64,000 nucleotides of DNA, taken from NCBI GenBank assembly GCA_013399895.1, contig VXBA01001485.1, positions 194,713 through 258,712 on the forward strand, read 5' to 3'. The notes beneath the pieces were generated by a model that saw only the letters and a list, made by a program, of their open reading frames with translations, was not told the DNA's origin and ran no database searches. The translations under genes and the position numbers were made by a program. The stretch is from Serilophus lunatus (lineage: Eukaryota > Chordata > Aves > Passeriformes > Eurylaimidae). This document shows positions 1 through 14,200 of the stretch, one piece after another. The stretch's first letter is position 1. The number at the start of each line of letters is the position of its first letter.

Positions 1-1975
1 GATATACTGTTATTTGGACACTCACATCTCCAAGTCTTTACATTAGACCAGTCTCTGAGGCTTAGCATTAAAAGGGTAATACTTTCAATCAGCTGATAGC
101 TGAGGAGGGACTAGCATTGCTGAATTTTCAGTTTTACTCCCAAGCCTCTATGTAAGCTGAGTCAGCAGTTGCTTTATTTTAAAGACTCTCTTTATTCACC
201 TGCACTGCTGCAGATTGATAAGGCCTATAAATTCCAGTTACCTCTTAGAGGGCTGCTTTAGAGATTAAAAGTATATACTTACTTTGATATCACAGTGTAA
301 CTCCCGAAAGGATTAACAGGAGTTAAGTGCGTGCATGCTAAGCAGGAGACATTCTACACCTCCTCCCTTATAGAAGACAAGAGAGGAAACAGACCCTGCA
401 CAATCCTTCAGGGAAATGTAAAGGTCATGCAGGTGAATTGCTGACTAGAACACCCTTTGCTCCCTCAAGAAAGTATGCAGCACATCTACTATAAAGTTGA
501 GGTTAGGAATTCAAATCAGAGCAAGATTAATTAGATACTAAAATCCTCTCATGAGAAAGGGCTTCACTGCACATTTACTCCAAACTAGTAGCACAATTTC
601 AGCTTTCCTGGTGTGCACAAAAATTACATTTCTTTCTTCTACGTTATAACGGCTTCTGATTTCATTGCTGCATTGCATATGTTCGTAAATCAGTATAGGG
701 TATTGAACCGTTCTGCTGTTTACTTAAAGCTTTTTACTTCATAGTGGTTAATATAAAGTAGAAATAAAACAGCGACAGGTGCTATTTAAATTTGGTGATC
801 CATCTGGTGACAACTGAGAGAAAAAGCAACATCAGATCAATTAATGTGCTCACTAATTCCACACAGGATATAATGCAATTTGATAGTATTACTGTCTATT
901 GCAGGACTATTTCTTCCTGCTTATGTGTGCAGGATGTAATTTTTTCCTTTCAGTTTGCACGCATTCAAAATAAGCAAAAAAACCAAACCAAAACAACAAC
1001 CTGTTTACAAGAGAAAATATCTTCATGGAAGGGTATAGAGTTGAGCTCATGACGTGGGGTCCATGTTCAAGATTTAGTGTTTTTAAGTAAATCATTCCAA
1101 AATAGACGCTTGCTTTATTTTTTTTCGCATTCTAACAATTCCTGTTACTAATTCTCTTCTATGTCAGAAACTTGTGTAGGCAGGGTTACAACAAAACTTT
1201 TGCTTCAGCATCTGCATAAAAAGTAAGTAATGAAAAATTGAAGTTTTACTAACTTGTATATATGACAGAAGGGATATTGCAAATGTTCAAGCAAATAATA
1301 TGCACTTATGCTTCAGATGAACATAGATTTCACAGCAAGCATCTTCTAAATTAACAATGGATAGAACAGTAACAGTGCCACAACAAATGAAAACATTTAA
1401 TTTCATTATTCTCTAAGGGCTCTATCCTAAATACATCGTAAACTATCTGAGTATAGGGCACATTCTTGCAACTGCCTTTATAGAAATGTCTTCTCCAGAC
1501 ATAAAAGTGACAGGATGCCCAACCTGCAAGACTGAGGATCTGCCAAAATCTCCTTATCCCACAAGGGCTGTATAATTTTGCTCATTAAGGTGAAGATCTA
1601 GTGATACAGGCAGAGGATAAGAAAGCTCGGAGGAGGACATAAAGACATAGTAGACACAAGAAAAGAAGAATCTCTGTGAACAACTTAAAATTTTCAAACT
1701 GTCAAACAAGGGAATTCAGGACTTTCCTGTGTGGAGAATGACCCAAGGAAGCACATAATCCAGACAAGGCAGGAGTTTGAGGTGATTTCAGGGCACCGGC
1801 ATGGGAAAAAGTGTGGTGCACAGACAGTGCTGCGGAAGAGTCTCTGTTCCTGTTCTCTACCGAATCCCAAATCTAACTAGCTGATTTACCTTTCAATGTG
1901 CTGTTGTTAGCAACCATTTGCTAAGGAATATGCAAAATTCTTAACATGTTTTCACTATTTATTCAGAGTGAGGCT

Positions 1976-2008
1976 TATCTATCTATCTACCTATCTATCT
2001 ATCTACCT
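1976..2008. repeat. (TATC)n microsatellite
   Basis: Eight imperfect TATC/TACC units in intron 2. Confidence 0.9.
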
Positions 2009-3361
2009 GCCTTATATTCTATCTGAAATTAGAGTTAGAAATTAAATAAATTCAAGAACAAGTAAGCATACAATTTCACAAAGAAGTTTGTGTGGGAGCT
2101 TTGAGGCACAGGTGGGTTATACAGCCAGGCCTTAGAACTAGGAAATACCTCTAGGTCAAACAGCCCAGGCACAGTCATTGCAGTTGGTATAAAATGCAGC
2201 CACAGCATAAGAAACATTCTGGATCAGTGCTACTTACAGTTACCACGTCTATCAGCACATAAAAGTCAAAAAGCTTTTTTGTAAATGAGGTGTTCTGGTT
2301 TTTATCAAGTTTCAGTGAAGATAACTTGCCAAAACCTTTTCAGAAGACTTATCACAAAAACTAGGGTAAAGCAACTACTGCAAATTGAAGCCCTCTGCCA
2401 CTTTTTGCCTTTCACTATTTCAGAATGGGCATGCAGTACCTCCTCAATCCCTGCAGGCACTCATGAGGTCCACAAGGTGGCTAGATTAGACCTGCAAACG
2501 TATACTTGACCTTGAAATATTACTTATTAATATTATTGTTTACATTTATCTTTGAACTATACTTTATACCCTCCAAAGGTGACTTAATTAAGAGGGCAGA
2601 AAGAACAAGTGATTTCATTTTATTATGAGTCTACTGTTTATTATGACATTTGTTTAAAAATATCAGTTTTCAGGAGCTTTTACGCCATTGAGACAAATTC
2701 AGTACAGACTTACATGGCAGAAATGTATATAACTACACTACATCTGTACTAGTGTTTTGATGTTTTTCCTTACTGATTTTGGAAAGCTCTAAGCATAAAA
2801 TAAAATGAATGTTTCTGTAATTTAATAGAGTATATTGCCATATAATTAATATTTAATAAATGCATGAAAGAAAGCTCCATGGAGAGGCAGAAAAAGACAC
2901 AGAGAAAATGAGAAGGGTGCATCTTTTCTAACAGCACTGAAAGCAATTTATATTGAAGAATGCTTATGTTTTACTTGATTTTCCTTATCCATAGATGCTA
3001 AAGGGCAATTCCCAGAGCATCCTTCAGAAAAATGGACAGCCTCCAAGTTTGCATTCTTGCATCAAGTCCTGAACACTACTACAACACAAATACCAGAAAA
3101 TCCTCCTGAGTTCATTCCCTAGAAGCCAGGGTTTTGCCCTTAAGTAGGAAGAGAATAACAGAGTATTTTACAGATATGTTTATGCAGGGTCTGATTGTGA
3201 GAGCTGACCTCAGGCCTCTTCATCAGCAGGAATGATAAGACACTGTCACATCTCCCAAGTACTTAAGTACTTGATATTAGACACCTAGAATTGAAAATTT
3301 AGCTAAAATATATATTTTATTCCTTTCTCATATCAATATGACTATTGAATCCACAAATGTT

Positions 3362-3894
3362 TGCATTGGGTCTGGTTGAGATGGAGTCCATTTCCCCATA
3401 GCAGCCCTCACAGTTCTGTGCTTGGCATTGGTAGCAAGAAAGCTGTTGATAACACAACCGAGTTTGGGCTACTGCTGAATAAAGCATCAGCAGTGTAACA
3501 TTCCTTCCCAATTAGTACCAAAATCTGAGAGGAGACACAACCAGGCTAGCTGACCCAAAGTAACCAAAGAGATCCCATACCACGTGATGTCAGCTCAGAT
3601 ATAAAGGCTAAGGAAAGGAAGAAGAAGGGGGGGCATTCATTGCCTATAATGGTTGCTAGCTGAGAAACCATGCTGAAGCCCTGCTTCCTGGGAAGTGGCT
3701 GGACATAGCTGCTAATGGGAAGTCCTTGTTATTTTCCTCTTTGCTTGTGCACATGTACTTTCACCTTTCCTTTAGTAAACTGCCTTACCCATGAGCTGGT
3801 TTCCATCTTATTCTCTCTCCCCTATCCAGCTGGGAAGGGGAGTGATAGAGCAGCTTGGTGGGCACCTAGCATCCAGCCAACATCAACCCACCAC
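3362..3894 (+). mobile_element. Solo LTR, avian endogenous-retrovirus LTR type A
   Basis: The sequence follows the order of a common avian LTR that I recognise. It has a start resembling tgtgctggttttggctggg (here tgcattgggtctggttgag), a tgttgataacac block near 3441, and a promoter-like gatataaaggc at 3599. It then has the gtaaactgcc…acccatgagctggtttc block and an end resembling gctggggttaaaccacgaca. It is about 530 bases and diverged, with an internal deletion relative to the type. No internal retroviral genes flank it, so it is a solo LTR inside intron 2, antisense to GRIA4. Ends are by eye. Confidence 0.75.
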
Positions 3895-4637
3895 AATATT
3901 GCACAGTTTGGTACTACTACTACTTTACTAATACCTGCCCATATGAGCACCGCTATTTATTCTTTTTTGGGTGGGGACTCCTAATCCCTCCACTGATCAT
4001 CTTATGTCTTAATTTACAACTCTCCTTGGGTGCAGCCTGATTCCTGATGCTGCTATAGTGCCTAGGGTAGTATGTCTTAGATGTTATCAACTCCAAATTA
4101 TAAACCCAGGCAATAGTAATATGCAACACACATAGCAACCACAATCTGTGACTTCTTGAAATGAAATGCTTCAATGAGATGGATTTCTGGTAGAGAACAA
4201 GTGAACTAGAAATTCAGTGTGGCACATCCCTGATACTACACCTACTACACCTTGCAGTGTAAACCTTTGTTGATGACTCACATGAGCAGCTCTCAGCTAT
4301 ATACCTTTCTTTATATTTCACATTCTAAATTCAGTATTTTATATACTCAGTATTTTATACTAAATGAACACCATTACATTTCTGTTTGACTGTTGAACAT
4401 ATGAAAAATGTTACACTTTTGAAAAAGAATGTATGCATGAGTAAAATTCAGGTATTTCTACATTGATTCAGGTATCAAAAGTATCTACCAAGTCCACTTA
4501 AAATAGACAGCAAATGGGCATATAAAAAACTTGTTGAGCTGCTCTAAGTTCTCCCTGTAAGTTGTAAATATAGATGATGCTTTCAAAACCTTACTGTTAA
4601 AAGAGAAAAATACACAAGACAGCCAGATTATGCAGAG

Positions 4638-5299
4638 GTATCACAGTATCAACAAGGTTGGAAGAGACCTTAAAGATCAAGTCCAACCTGTAATCTAACA
4701 GCCCATCATCTAAACCATGGCACCAAGTGCCTCATCCAGCCTACTCTTGAACACCTCCAGGGTCGGTGACTCCACCACCTCCCTGGGCAGCCAATTCCAA
4801 TGGCAGATCACCCTTGCAGTGAAGAATTTCTTCCTAGTATCAATTCTAAATCTCTCCTGATGGAGTTTGAGACTGTGCCCTCTTGTTCTGTCTTCAGTTA
4901 CCTGGGAGAAGAGACCGACCCCCGCCTGACTACAGCCTCCTTTCAGGTAGTTACAGACAGCAATAAGGTCACCCCTGAGCCTCCTCTTCTCCAGGCTGAA
5001 CAACCCCAGCTCCCTCAGCAGCTCCTCTCAGGGCTTGTGCTCCAGCCCCTTCACCATCCTCGCTGCCCTTCTCTGAACACGTTCCAATAACTCAACATCT
5101 CTCCTATACTGAGGGGCCCAGAACTGGACACAGCACTCAAGGTGAGGCCTAACCAGTGCCCAGTACAGGGGAAGGATAACTTCCCTGACCCTGCTTGCCA
5201 CTCCATTCCTGATGCAGGCCAGGATGCTATTGGCCTTCTTGGCCGCCTGGGCACACTGCTGGCTCATGTCAAGTCTCCCATCCACCAGCACCAGGTAAA
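4638..5299 (-). mobile_element. CR1 LINE, 5'-truncated 3' fragment (well preserved)
   Basis: On the minus strand it encodes the C-terminal end of the CR1 ORF2 reverse transcriptase: [40 protein letters not shown], and after one in-frame TGA at about 5028, [20 protein letters not shown]. The stop lies in an otherwise continuous frame. The 3' end at about 4640 is the usual CR1 tail (aaggttggaagagacc…aagtccaacc on plus). Divergence is low, so this is one of the younger insertions here. Confidence 0.93.
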
Positions 5300-8200
5300 A
5301 CCTCCCTATATTTGTTTCTGGTTTTTCAGGATAATTGACACAGAGTATCCATGCTACCAACACTCCACTTACAAACCAAGAACTGCTGGGTACAGTCTTA
5401 GCCATACTCATAAATGTGGTATAAACAAAATAGAAATCTCAGTATGAATAGTATAGTCCTAGTTCAATATCACACAGGTTTGATTTCAATGAGTCAATCC
5501 TTTAGCTGCCAAGAATCTGTAGGAATCTAGCAAAAAATCTTCTGCGTACAAAGTAAGAGTTAATGACATGTAGCTACTATTACAATAAAGATAACTAGTC
5601 ATCCTAGAAATTATTATCTAACAATTTTAGCCACATGAATTTAACTCCACCAGTGCCAGCTCGAACTTTCCCTGTCAAAACAGTAAGAACTCAGCTTTCA
5701 TCATAGTCTCTAACATGTCCCTGCCTTGCCCTTCCTACAGGCTCTCATGTTCGGCAAAAAAACTCCCTCAAAATTATATTAGAAAGAGTTGCATCCTAGT
5801 GATGTGGCTCTAACAGTGCTTTATACTCACCCTGTACAAAGTAGGGCAGAAGCTTGTCCTTCATGTCTCTGTATGGCAATGAAAAGCAGTACAGCCTGAT
5901 GAGGATCTGAGGTGACAAGCCAAGACGGCACATCAGGATATTTTAGGTCTTCAACTGGGAAAGTACATTTCTGGCTCACACTGCAGCCAGACAGCCCATC
6001 CTGGCAAGGCTTGGGGCTGGTGCCTGCAACCACATCATAAGTGGTTCCTATGAGGAAACCTGGGAGCACATCAGGTATCAAAAAGATTTCATAACACTCC
6101 TAACTGCTAAGCAAGCCATTGCTGACAAAAATCCATAAAGCCAAAATGTAGAGTTCTTGCTCATCTGCATTTCATCAGAGACCGTTTTACTTGACTTTTA
6201 ATTAGATTAAATCAAATCAATAGTCGACACAAAGGTCATCGGTTTTGTATCGTTCCTCTAAAACTACAGTACAGAGTTTCTTTTATATTTTTTCTGAGGA
6301 GATAGCATTCCATTTTTAATATAACTAGTTTCTGTAACTAAATAATGATGGCTTCCTAACACTAAATGTACATCACCTCTATCCAAAATACAGAAGAGCA
6401 TAAAAGACACTGAAAAGCCTGGGCATATGGTTGAATAATGTGGCCAGGTATGCCAGATCATCTCTTTACAGAGCATATGTGATAGAAATTTCAAAAGGCA
6501 AAGTAACATCGACAGTTTTACACAACACATAAAGTCATTTTCTTTGATAATGCATTTGTTTCTCCACATTGAACATGGTTTGGTAGGGGGGGTGCTTTTT
6601 TGTTTTATTGCAAATACAATGACCTTTCCTTGGCACAAGAAAATATTCATCCTGATACTGAGAAAGATGTCAATTAAAGAGTGCTATCTTATTGTGCTTC
6701 TCACTATTAGGAAACATACACTAAAAGGAAGATAAGAAATAACAGTTATTTGTGAAAATATTTTTGGAAGAAAATGTTGCTTTGTTCAGTGGAGAAATAT
6801 TCATTTAATTTCTCTTCTATCTTTGAAGTACTATTTTAAAACAGTTTACAGTACAATTTTCAATTTCCCATCTCCAAAGGATGAAAATAAAAGCATAAAA
6901 ATACCAAGTAAATCCAAAGTAAAAATCATCAGTTATAATTGAAGATTTTAATTTTGCTCATTTTTAAAAACAATCCACAGAAATCCTTTGGGGAAAAAAT
7001 TATATTTTGTTCCAAAAGCGTATTGTAAGAAATAACATATCTGGAAAAGTATCTCCCTTTTCTAGAAACCTCTAGCATAAAAACCCCCCACCTTACTATG
7101 ATTGGAACATATAAACATACATTAACATTATGTTACTTTAAAAACTCTGTCTCAAAGCCAATTATGTAAATGTACTTTTTTTTTTTTTTCAGTTTGACAC
7201 ATATACCCTTCTTACTCCAATTAAGCAGCAACACTAGAACCATTTTGACTTCCATCTGGTTTAACCAGTAGTATTAATAAAAATAATGTTCAAGCAAAAC
7301 AGAGCACATATTTCTTCATTCAAGAATATACTCCTCATGTTAAATATAAGGACTGAAAATTATGCCCTCTCTTACATATTTGTGTAAAGAAAGTTTTCAT
7401 CCAACATTCTAAGTAAAGAAATTCTACTGGTGAGATGCTTGGAAACCTCAAGGTTGTTGAGAGTTTATTTTAGCTTCAAAAAGAAGTCACATCCCATTAA
7501 GGCAAGTGTTAGGACACTTGAAATCATAAAACATTTACTCTTAATTATAATATTAATGCTAATGAATCTGTCTGTTAATTACTTTGAACATTGCCTGAAT
7601 AAAAGCATGAACTGGCATTTCAGCATTATTACTTGGCTATAACAATATTTTATGAATCTGAATCTAACAGTGCAATCTTAAACACAGTTCGTCACTGCAA
7701 TACTATAATGAATTTAGGTTTAGACGGTGATTTATTTCAACTATCGACCATGTGTTTTACTGAACTGAGGAAACATGCTGTCAAGCAGTTGCACCTTGGA
7801 ACTGGGTAAATTTTGCTACACTTTATGTTACTGAGATTTTGTCTCTATTCTAGTACATTTTAGAAATGTGCAAATTGTGGTTTGTTTTTTTCTTTTTTTT
7901 ACTACTGTCAGTTAAGTTATTATTTTATTCTGTTTAGCTAATTTTATGCTTTTTAAACCCATAATAAATTTCAATTTTGAATTATGACTTTTTTTCAGCA
8001 CTGAACTCCTGCTGTTATGCAGTAGCAACACCACACTTACTGTCAGCTCTGGTGGCTAACATTGCTGCACTTGTCTTTACCTCATATTGCAAATCTAACC
8101 CAACATCTTGAAGTAACAGATTCCTTTCAAAAGTCCACAAGGTCCAAGCCTGAGGTAGCAGCACTGAGATGACCCATAACCTGAATTTCCACTTTCTTCA

Positions 8201-11200
8201 TCTCATCCCAAGCTGCTCTCACTATTCCTGGTACTAGAGAGCTATTTTTAGTCACAGTCCTCTTGTAAAAATGACACAACCGGACAGTTTGAATTATTGC
8301 CCAGAGCAACTTATACTGCCCTCATTTAAGAGCTGTGTGTAAGCTTTTCTAATTTCCATAGCAAGAACAAGTACTGCATTTGGCACTATATTTATTTGAT
8401 AGCTTTTTGCAGTTACAGTAGTCATTACTGTAGAGAAATTACATTACCTTGGGCTCGTGTTTAATCTTTTTATTTTTTTCACAAAAGGAAAGACTATGTA
8501 TTTGCAGTGCAATAAATATTGATTTCTTATTAATGATCACTTTACATAAATGCTATTTTCTGACTGTAAGCTTCCTTGCTGATTGTTCTAGCTCTTCATT
8601 AATCTGTGGAACAAAGAAGATTCAGTAATGTTTAACTGCCGCTCGAATCCCAGGGAAATCTGGTGGAGCCCCACTGTCATTTTTTATTTAAATATATATT
8701 GTCTTGTCATTCAACCTGGAATAGTACAAGCATGTTAATGTTATACTGTACAGACACTGTGATGTATATTTTAAAGGTTTAAATTATAATTTTTGCTCAA
8801 TAGAGCACAAAGAGATGCAATCTTTAATAGAATATGAGAACCACCTTCTAGAAAGGCCCCATACGACTTAGAGGATAATTCTCTGAATTTCCAGCCATGC
8901 TTAGCAGTGACTCTAGTGCAGTGTTAGGAGCCCACAGCAGCCACAGTCACTGCACCCGCAGGGTCCATCAGCGTGAAGCTGGGCTGTGCTGACATGGACA
9001 CAGGCAGAGACATGCCTCCACTGTATTTCCTTCCCTTGCCTCTTCTACAAGCACGTGGTGATAGCTTGGCAGAGGAATTTACCAGGTATGACGTTTGCAT
9101 TTCAGCACTGCCCTTCTCTGGTTTGTTTTATTCCTGTGAGTTTTACTCAACTTGAATTTCTTCCTCTAAATCTCTAACTATACAAGTCTAATCAATATCA
9201 TTAAGTATGCCCCTCGTGGTTTTATTTGGAACGTACTGGTGAGCACTGGTCCCAGTATATGAAAATCTATTATTTGATTTATCAGGCATGACAAATCCTC
9301 AGTGTACGACCACTGTGACTCTAACAAAACATCAGGTAAAGCTTTATAATGCCCATTCTACAAAATTCATGATGCATAATGGTAAATTACATGAAACTCA
9401 GCATGTGGAATAGTAGAGCACTCTAATAGAGATTGTAACTTATGAACAGCAACAAATACAATCTTCAGTGGTCTGGTCGAGGAATGCATTCAGTGCAGAT
9501 AGCTCAGCATGAAGCTGCGATGCAAGCTCCAGGTGGTGCCTTAAGTGGCAGGAAAAGGTGGGAGCCCTTGCAAGAGGCTGTGAACTCGTGCCAACCTGGA
9601 TCTTTGGGACCAGCCAAGACGATAGACACTCAGAGACACAGCAAGAGCCAGTGATTCAGCAGGAAGACCCCAGATTGTCATGCATTTACACTGTAAGGAC
9701 ATAAAATATAAAAGCCCATGGATGTACTTGGTTAGGGGTCCCTCCAAAGAGGCACCCAGAGTCAAGCTGATTTTGTGTTCTGCATCATGACCAAATTACT
9801 TAAAGGATTCACGTCTGAGACTCTGCTATAGGAAACTTAAGAGTTGAGCCAGTAAGGAGCCATTGCCTAGCTGTGTGAGCCTTGCTGCAAAGAGGCTTCA
9901 GTCCCCACAATGAAATTCTCAGGTGGTGGGAGTAGGACTGCCAGACTGCCTCCTGGCTGGTGAGACAAGAAAAGTTTACTTAACAGTCTAAAAGACATTG
10001 TTTATGTTTCTCATTCAGTAATATGAAAGTATAAGATACTACAGTTTTATTTAATATTTTACTTGCTCTTTTAAAGCAGTGCTTACTAATTAATCACTTG
10101 TGCACAGTATTGTCACAATCACACAACAAAAATATACCAACAATGAAAATATAACTGCCTGTTACACTAGAAAGCAAGGAAACGTTTAGAAAGCAAAATA
10201 TGTTTGCATTATTTTTCTACTGTGAAAACATAGGTTTTACAAATGTGTTTCATGATCCTGAATTGCTTTAAGCTCATGAATACTTCTGTTGAAACAAGCA
10301 GGACTGGCAACTCACTCAGCTGATGCTGGCAGGAACAGTTACTAGGGCAAGGTCACAGTAACAGGTATGCTAAATTTCCTAGTGGAAAAGCCTGAAGGTT
10401 ATTCCACTAGTTTTCCTTGCAAAAGCCTACTTTGCCAGAGAGAAAAAATTCCATTGCTCTTAGTAGCTATGTTATGGGTTCCAAGCTGCAACCATTCAGA
10501 AGCTAGGGACTTTCAAAGCAGCAGAAACCTGTGTGTCGATGGGACACATTCTGGAGTATGTCAGGTCGAGGTGTGTTAAACATGGTGAATCTACAATAAG
10601 GAAAAGTATGCATGCATGAAACAGGCAGTGGGATTGCATAACTCTGCCCCTATTTTGCTCTGAGGGGGATGTTTCTTGAATGACAGTCTTAAAGGTGCAG
10701 GAAGTATGGGGGGAGTGTAGCTTTATCCTGTGATGTCCCAAACAGATTTTGAATATTGTATATCTTAAAGCCAGTCCAGGAGTGCCAACATGACTCTTCC
10801 TAGTATGAAAATTTGCTATCATATACAATAGCCAAAGTCTTTTACTTCTCACAGAATCCTTTGTCCTGGCCTCTCTATGAGATGGGGAGTTCAGGGGTAA
10901 TCTCCATCCACACTTCTGGAGTAGAGAATACTTTCATGCAGAGTAAGGTTGTGTATCTGAAAGGGACACAACAGTCAGAGCAATGAGACCATTTCTTTCT
11001 TTCTTCTATTCTATCTTTGCAGTATAGTTCAAACCACAGATTATTTCCTTCAATGCCCAGAACTGGACCTAGAAGTCCCACAGCATCCCATGCCAGCCCT
11101 AGTATACCTCCGTGGAAGCCAGTAAATGGTTTAAAGGCAGGGAAAATTCATGCCTGGCCAGTTTAGTTGGTGTAAATATTCCAATAGACATGCTGATCTC

Positions 11201-14200
11201 TGTAAGCATACACAAAAGGAACACAACATACCCACAGGCTGTATTAACCTTGTGATTCCTTATTTTTCCAAAGTATTTACCATTACTCCACTAGCCATGT
11301 CAAACTTGCACCAGAACTGACAACTAGGGTACTTGAATGTAACATACAAATATGCTCGCCCTCATCAGTACACGTACATGCACATTTTGCTGTAATTTAC
11401 AAGTAAATTTTTTTCCAGAGGAACCTGCAAAATAGATAAAAAGACACAAAATACTCATACTTTAAAATACCTAGTAAAAACATATGAAACAAAATTAAGT
11501 CTCTTGCATTTCCTTTCTGTAAAATTTACATACTCTGCAAAATCCTTTAAGACTGAAGCACTAAAATGACCTTACTTTTGAAAATAAAGGTACACCACAC
11601 AGGACACTAATCCAGCTGATCTCCAATACATGCAGAGGGCTGTTACCTAGATGAGTCATTGCCAAATGGGTAAAAAACTGCATTCAGTTTGTCTGGGTTA
11701 GATGGCTTTTCATGTATTGTACATTCTCTTCACTGCAGTGGTTTAAATGAAAAATTCCTCTAAAAATCTGAAGAAAGCACAGAAATATCTAGAAGTTTTC
11801 ACTTGAACCATCGAATCAAACACCATAAAAATAAAAGCATCCACATGAAATTTGCCCTTCCTTCAAATGGAAGAGACCTCAACACAACCCTTAGCACCAG
11901 TCTCACATGAGTATAATAAAATATGCTCAAGCAAATTCTCATTGGAACAAAACTAAGCAAAATTATCAGAATGGCTACAAAAAGATGTTTCTCACCTCTT
12001 CCATTATTTCCCCAACTTTATAGGATTTGGAATACAGATTAGAGGCTAAATTTTAGCTTTAATGAAAGGAAAGACATTTTGAAAGACTACTTTTGACATG
12101 AAGATTAAGATCGCATCTGCTTTGTTCCCAAATAAGAGCAAACCTTGAACATCCTCACACAGCTGTATAACCTGAACATAACCACTACTGAGACAGTCTG
12201 GCGGAACAAGCTGCTACCACTTTCAATGAAACAAATCACTTTGGACTGTATTGGACTTGGCAGACTGCTTGTCTTTCAAGCACTTTTTCTTGGCTTCCTC
12301 AGTCATCTGTGGGACAGGGAGACCACAGACCAGATGTTTCCTTGAATTAGCTGGTCAACTGAAACTGATTGATGATTTTACACTCTTTGATAACTAGGTG
12401 TTGCTTATCCTAAATGTATAGTATTCAACAACAATGAAAAACATCTCTTATGCTATCATTCTCAATCTATCTATAATTTAGAAGTTCAGAGGGATAAACT
12501 TTATTCCACAGTAGCATGGCTTATGAAATATTTTGCAATCTCCTTAGATGTCTTTGGAGCTGTCTTTGAATAGGGACAAAGAATCTTTGAGTGAACACAG
12601 CACCAGGTACTCCTTTTGCCATACACCACTTCCAACAAGTGGCTCATTACACCTTTCCTTTCTCACCCATTCTTCGGGTGACCATCTAGCAAAAACCTCT
12701 GTTCACACAGTTGCAAGTCTGAAGGAATGTAAAAATCATCTCAACAGCCACTATACTACAGCAAAAAATTGTATCTGCATTGGGAAACAAGTATCTGACT
12801 TTCCCCAGTACGTGACTGTTTTGTGGGTTTTAGCAACGTGGTCCTAAACACTCATGTATCAGTATTGCCAAACTGGAGCAATGTGCTATTGTGACTTGAA
12901 TCCATGGACCTGTGACAACTTCCCATGACTATTACCTCACTGGAATAACCGCCTATGGGTTGCAGAGTTCCTGAGATGAAATTTTATCCCACAGTATCTT
13001 TTCTCTCTTGCTATGGAACTGATTGGAATTTCAAAACACAAGAAGGGTTAATTTAAAGCATGAAGTAGACAAAAATGGATTTTGTCATAATTACCAAATC
13101 ACAAAAAAGGAAGTAGAATATAAAGTTTGCTAGCATTAGAGAAGTCAGAAAACAGTTAATTTGTTTGACTATTAATTCTGATGTGAAAGAGAATGGCAAA
13201 ATCTAAAAAATGCAGTTGCATTTTTAAGTAATGTTCATTACCTTTAACTGAACATGACTGTTCATTTTTTAAGCATTTATCTGTTCATCCATACTGAAAC
13301 TTAAATGGAAATATTTTTACAGGTCAGATAGTCTGCTTTTTTCACTGTAAAGATAGGAACAACAATTTCTTGAAGCTTTCTACAATTTTCTTGAAAAAGC
13401 ATTAAATCCCTAAAATCAAAGAAAACGGTAGTTACCCAGGTCCAGCACATAAGTCCCATTTCTATTCTGTTCCCTAAAGTCCAATAGCTAGAACTTTAGG
13501 TATGTAGCCAGCACCCTAAATTGCATTTCTTTGTTCTAATTCTGGTATGTACTAACAACTAGTAATGCACATCCATGTTCATTAGTGCTCTGCAGTTAGG
13601 GTCACATTGGAAAGACCTCTTCATTACTCATGCACTGCTTGTCAGCACACAGACTGGAGCAAGATTACTAGTACATCTGTCTAATTTTACTGAGAATATT
13701 GATGTAAAATCAGTCTCATTCACTGTATGCAAAACTAGAAGCCTGCTCAATTTCAAAAAATAAATCTTGCTTTTAATATGAAATATCTTATGTGGAAATG
13801 AGCAGAAGATGCATGCAATGTATTGTGCTGTATTTGTAGTCTGCAATAGTTATCCAATGCCTTTATTTCACAGAGTAGCACATGTAATTCTGAAAACTGA
13901 AATTCCATTAAGGGACGTGTGCTGGTTTTGAAGAAGTAAAAAAGAAGGGGGAAAAATGGAGAAAAAAAGCACATCCTAGTAGATTTTCTTAATTACTTGC
14001 ATCATTTTCAAAATCTAAGACTGAGCCCTGGCTTTGTACCAACTTATATTAGCAGAAATCCTCTCCCCATCTTATATTTTGGCTTGCATCAAGAAGTTTC
14101 GCGCTTTTTTTTTTTTAATGGCTTTTGCAAAATAAATTACTGTTAAACATTAATTAGGTTGATATTTAGCACTGAATATGAATGTTTGTGGCGATTCTAG

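Noticed and set aside
4710..5411. Protein-like frames with clear reverse-transcriptase similarity, which could be taken for a host gene.
   Set aside because: They are the C-terminal end of CR1 ORF2 inside a truncated LINE with an in-frame stop.
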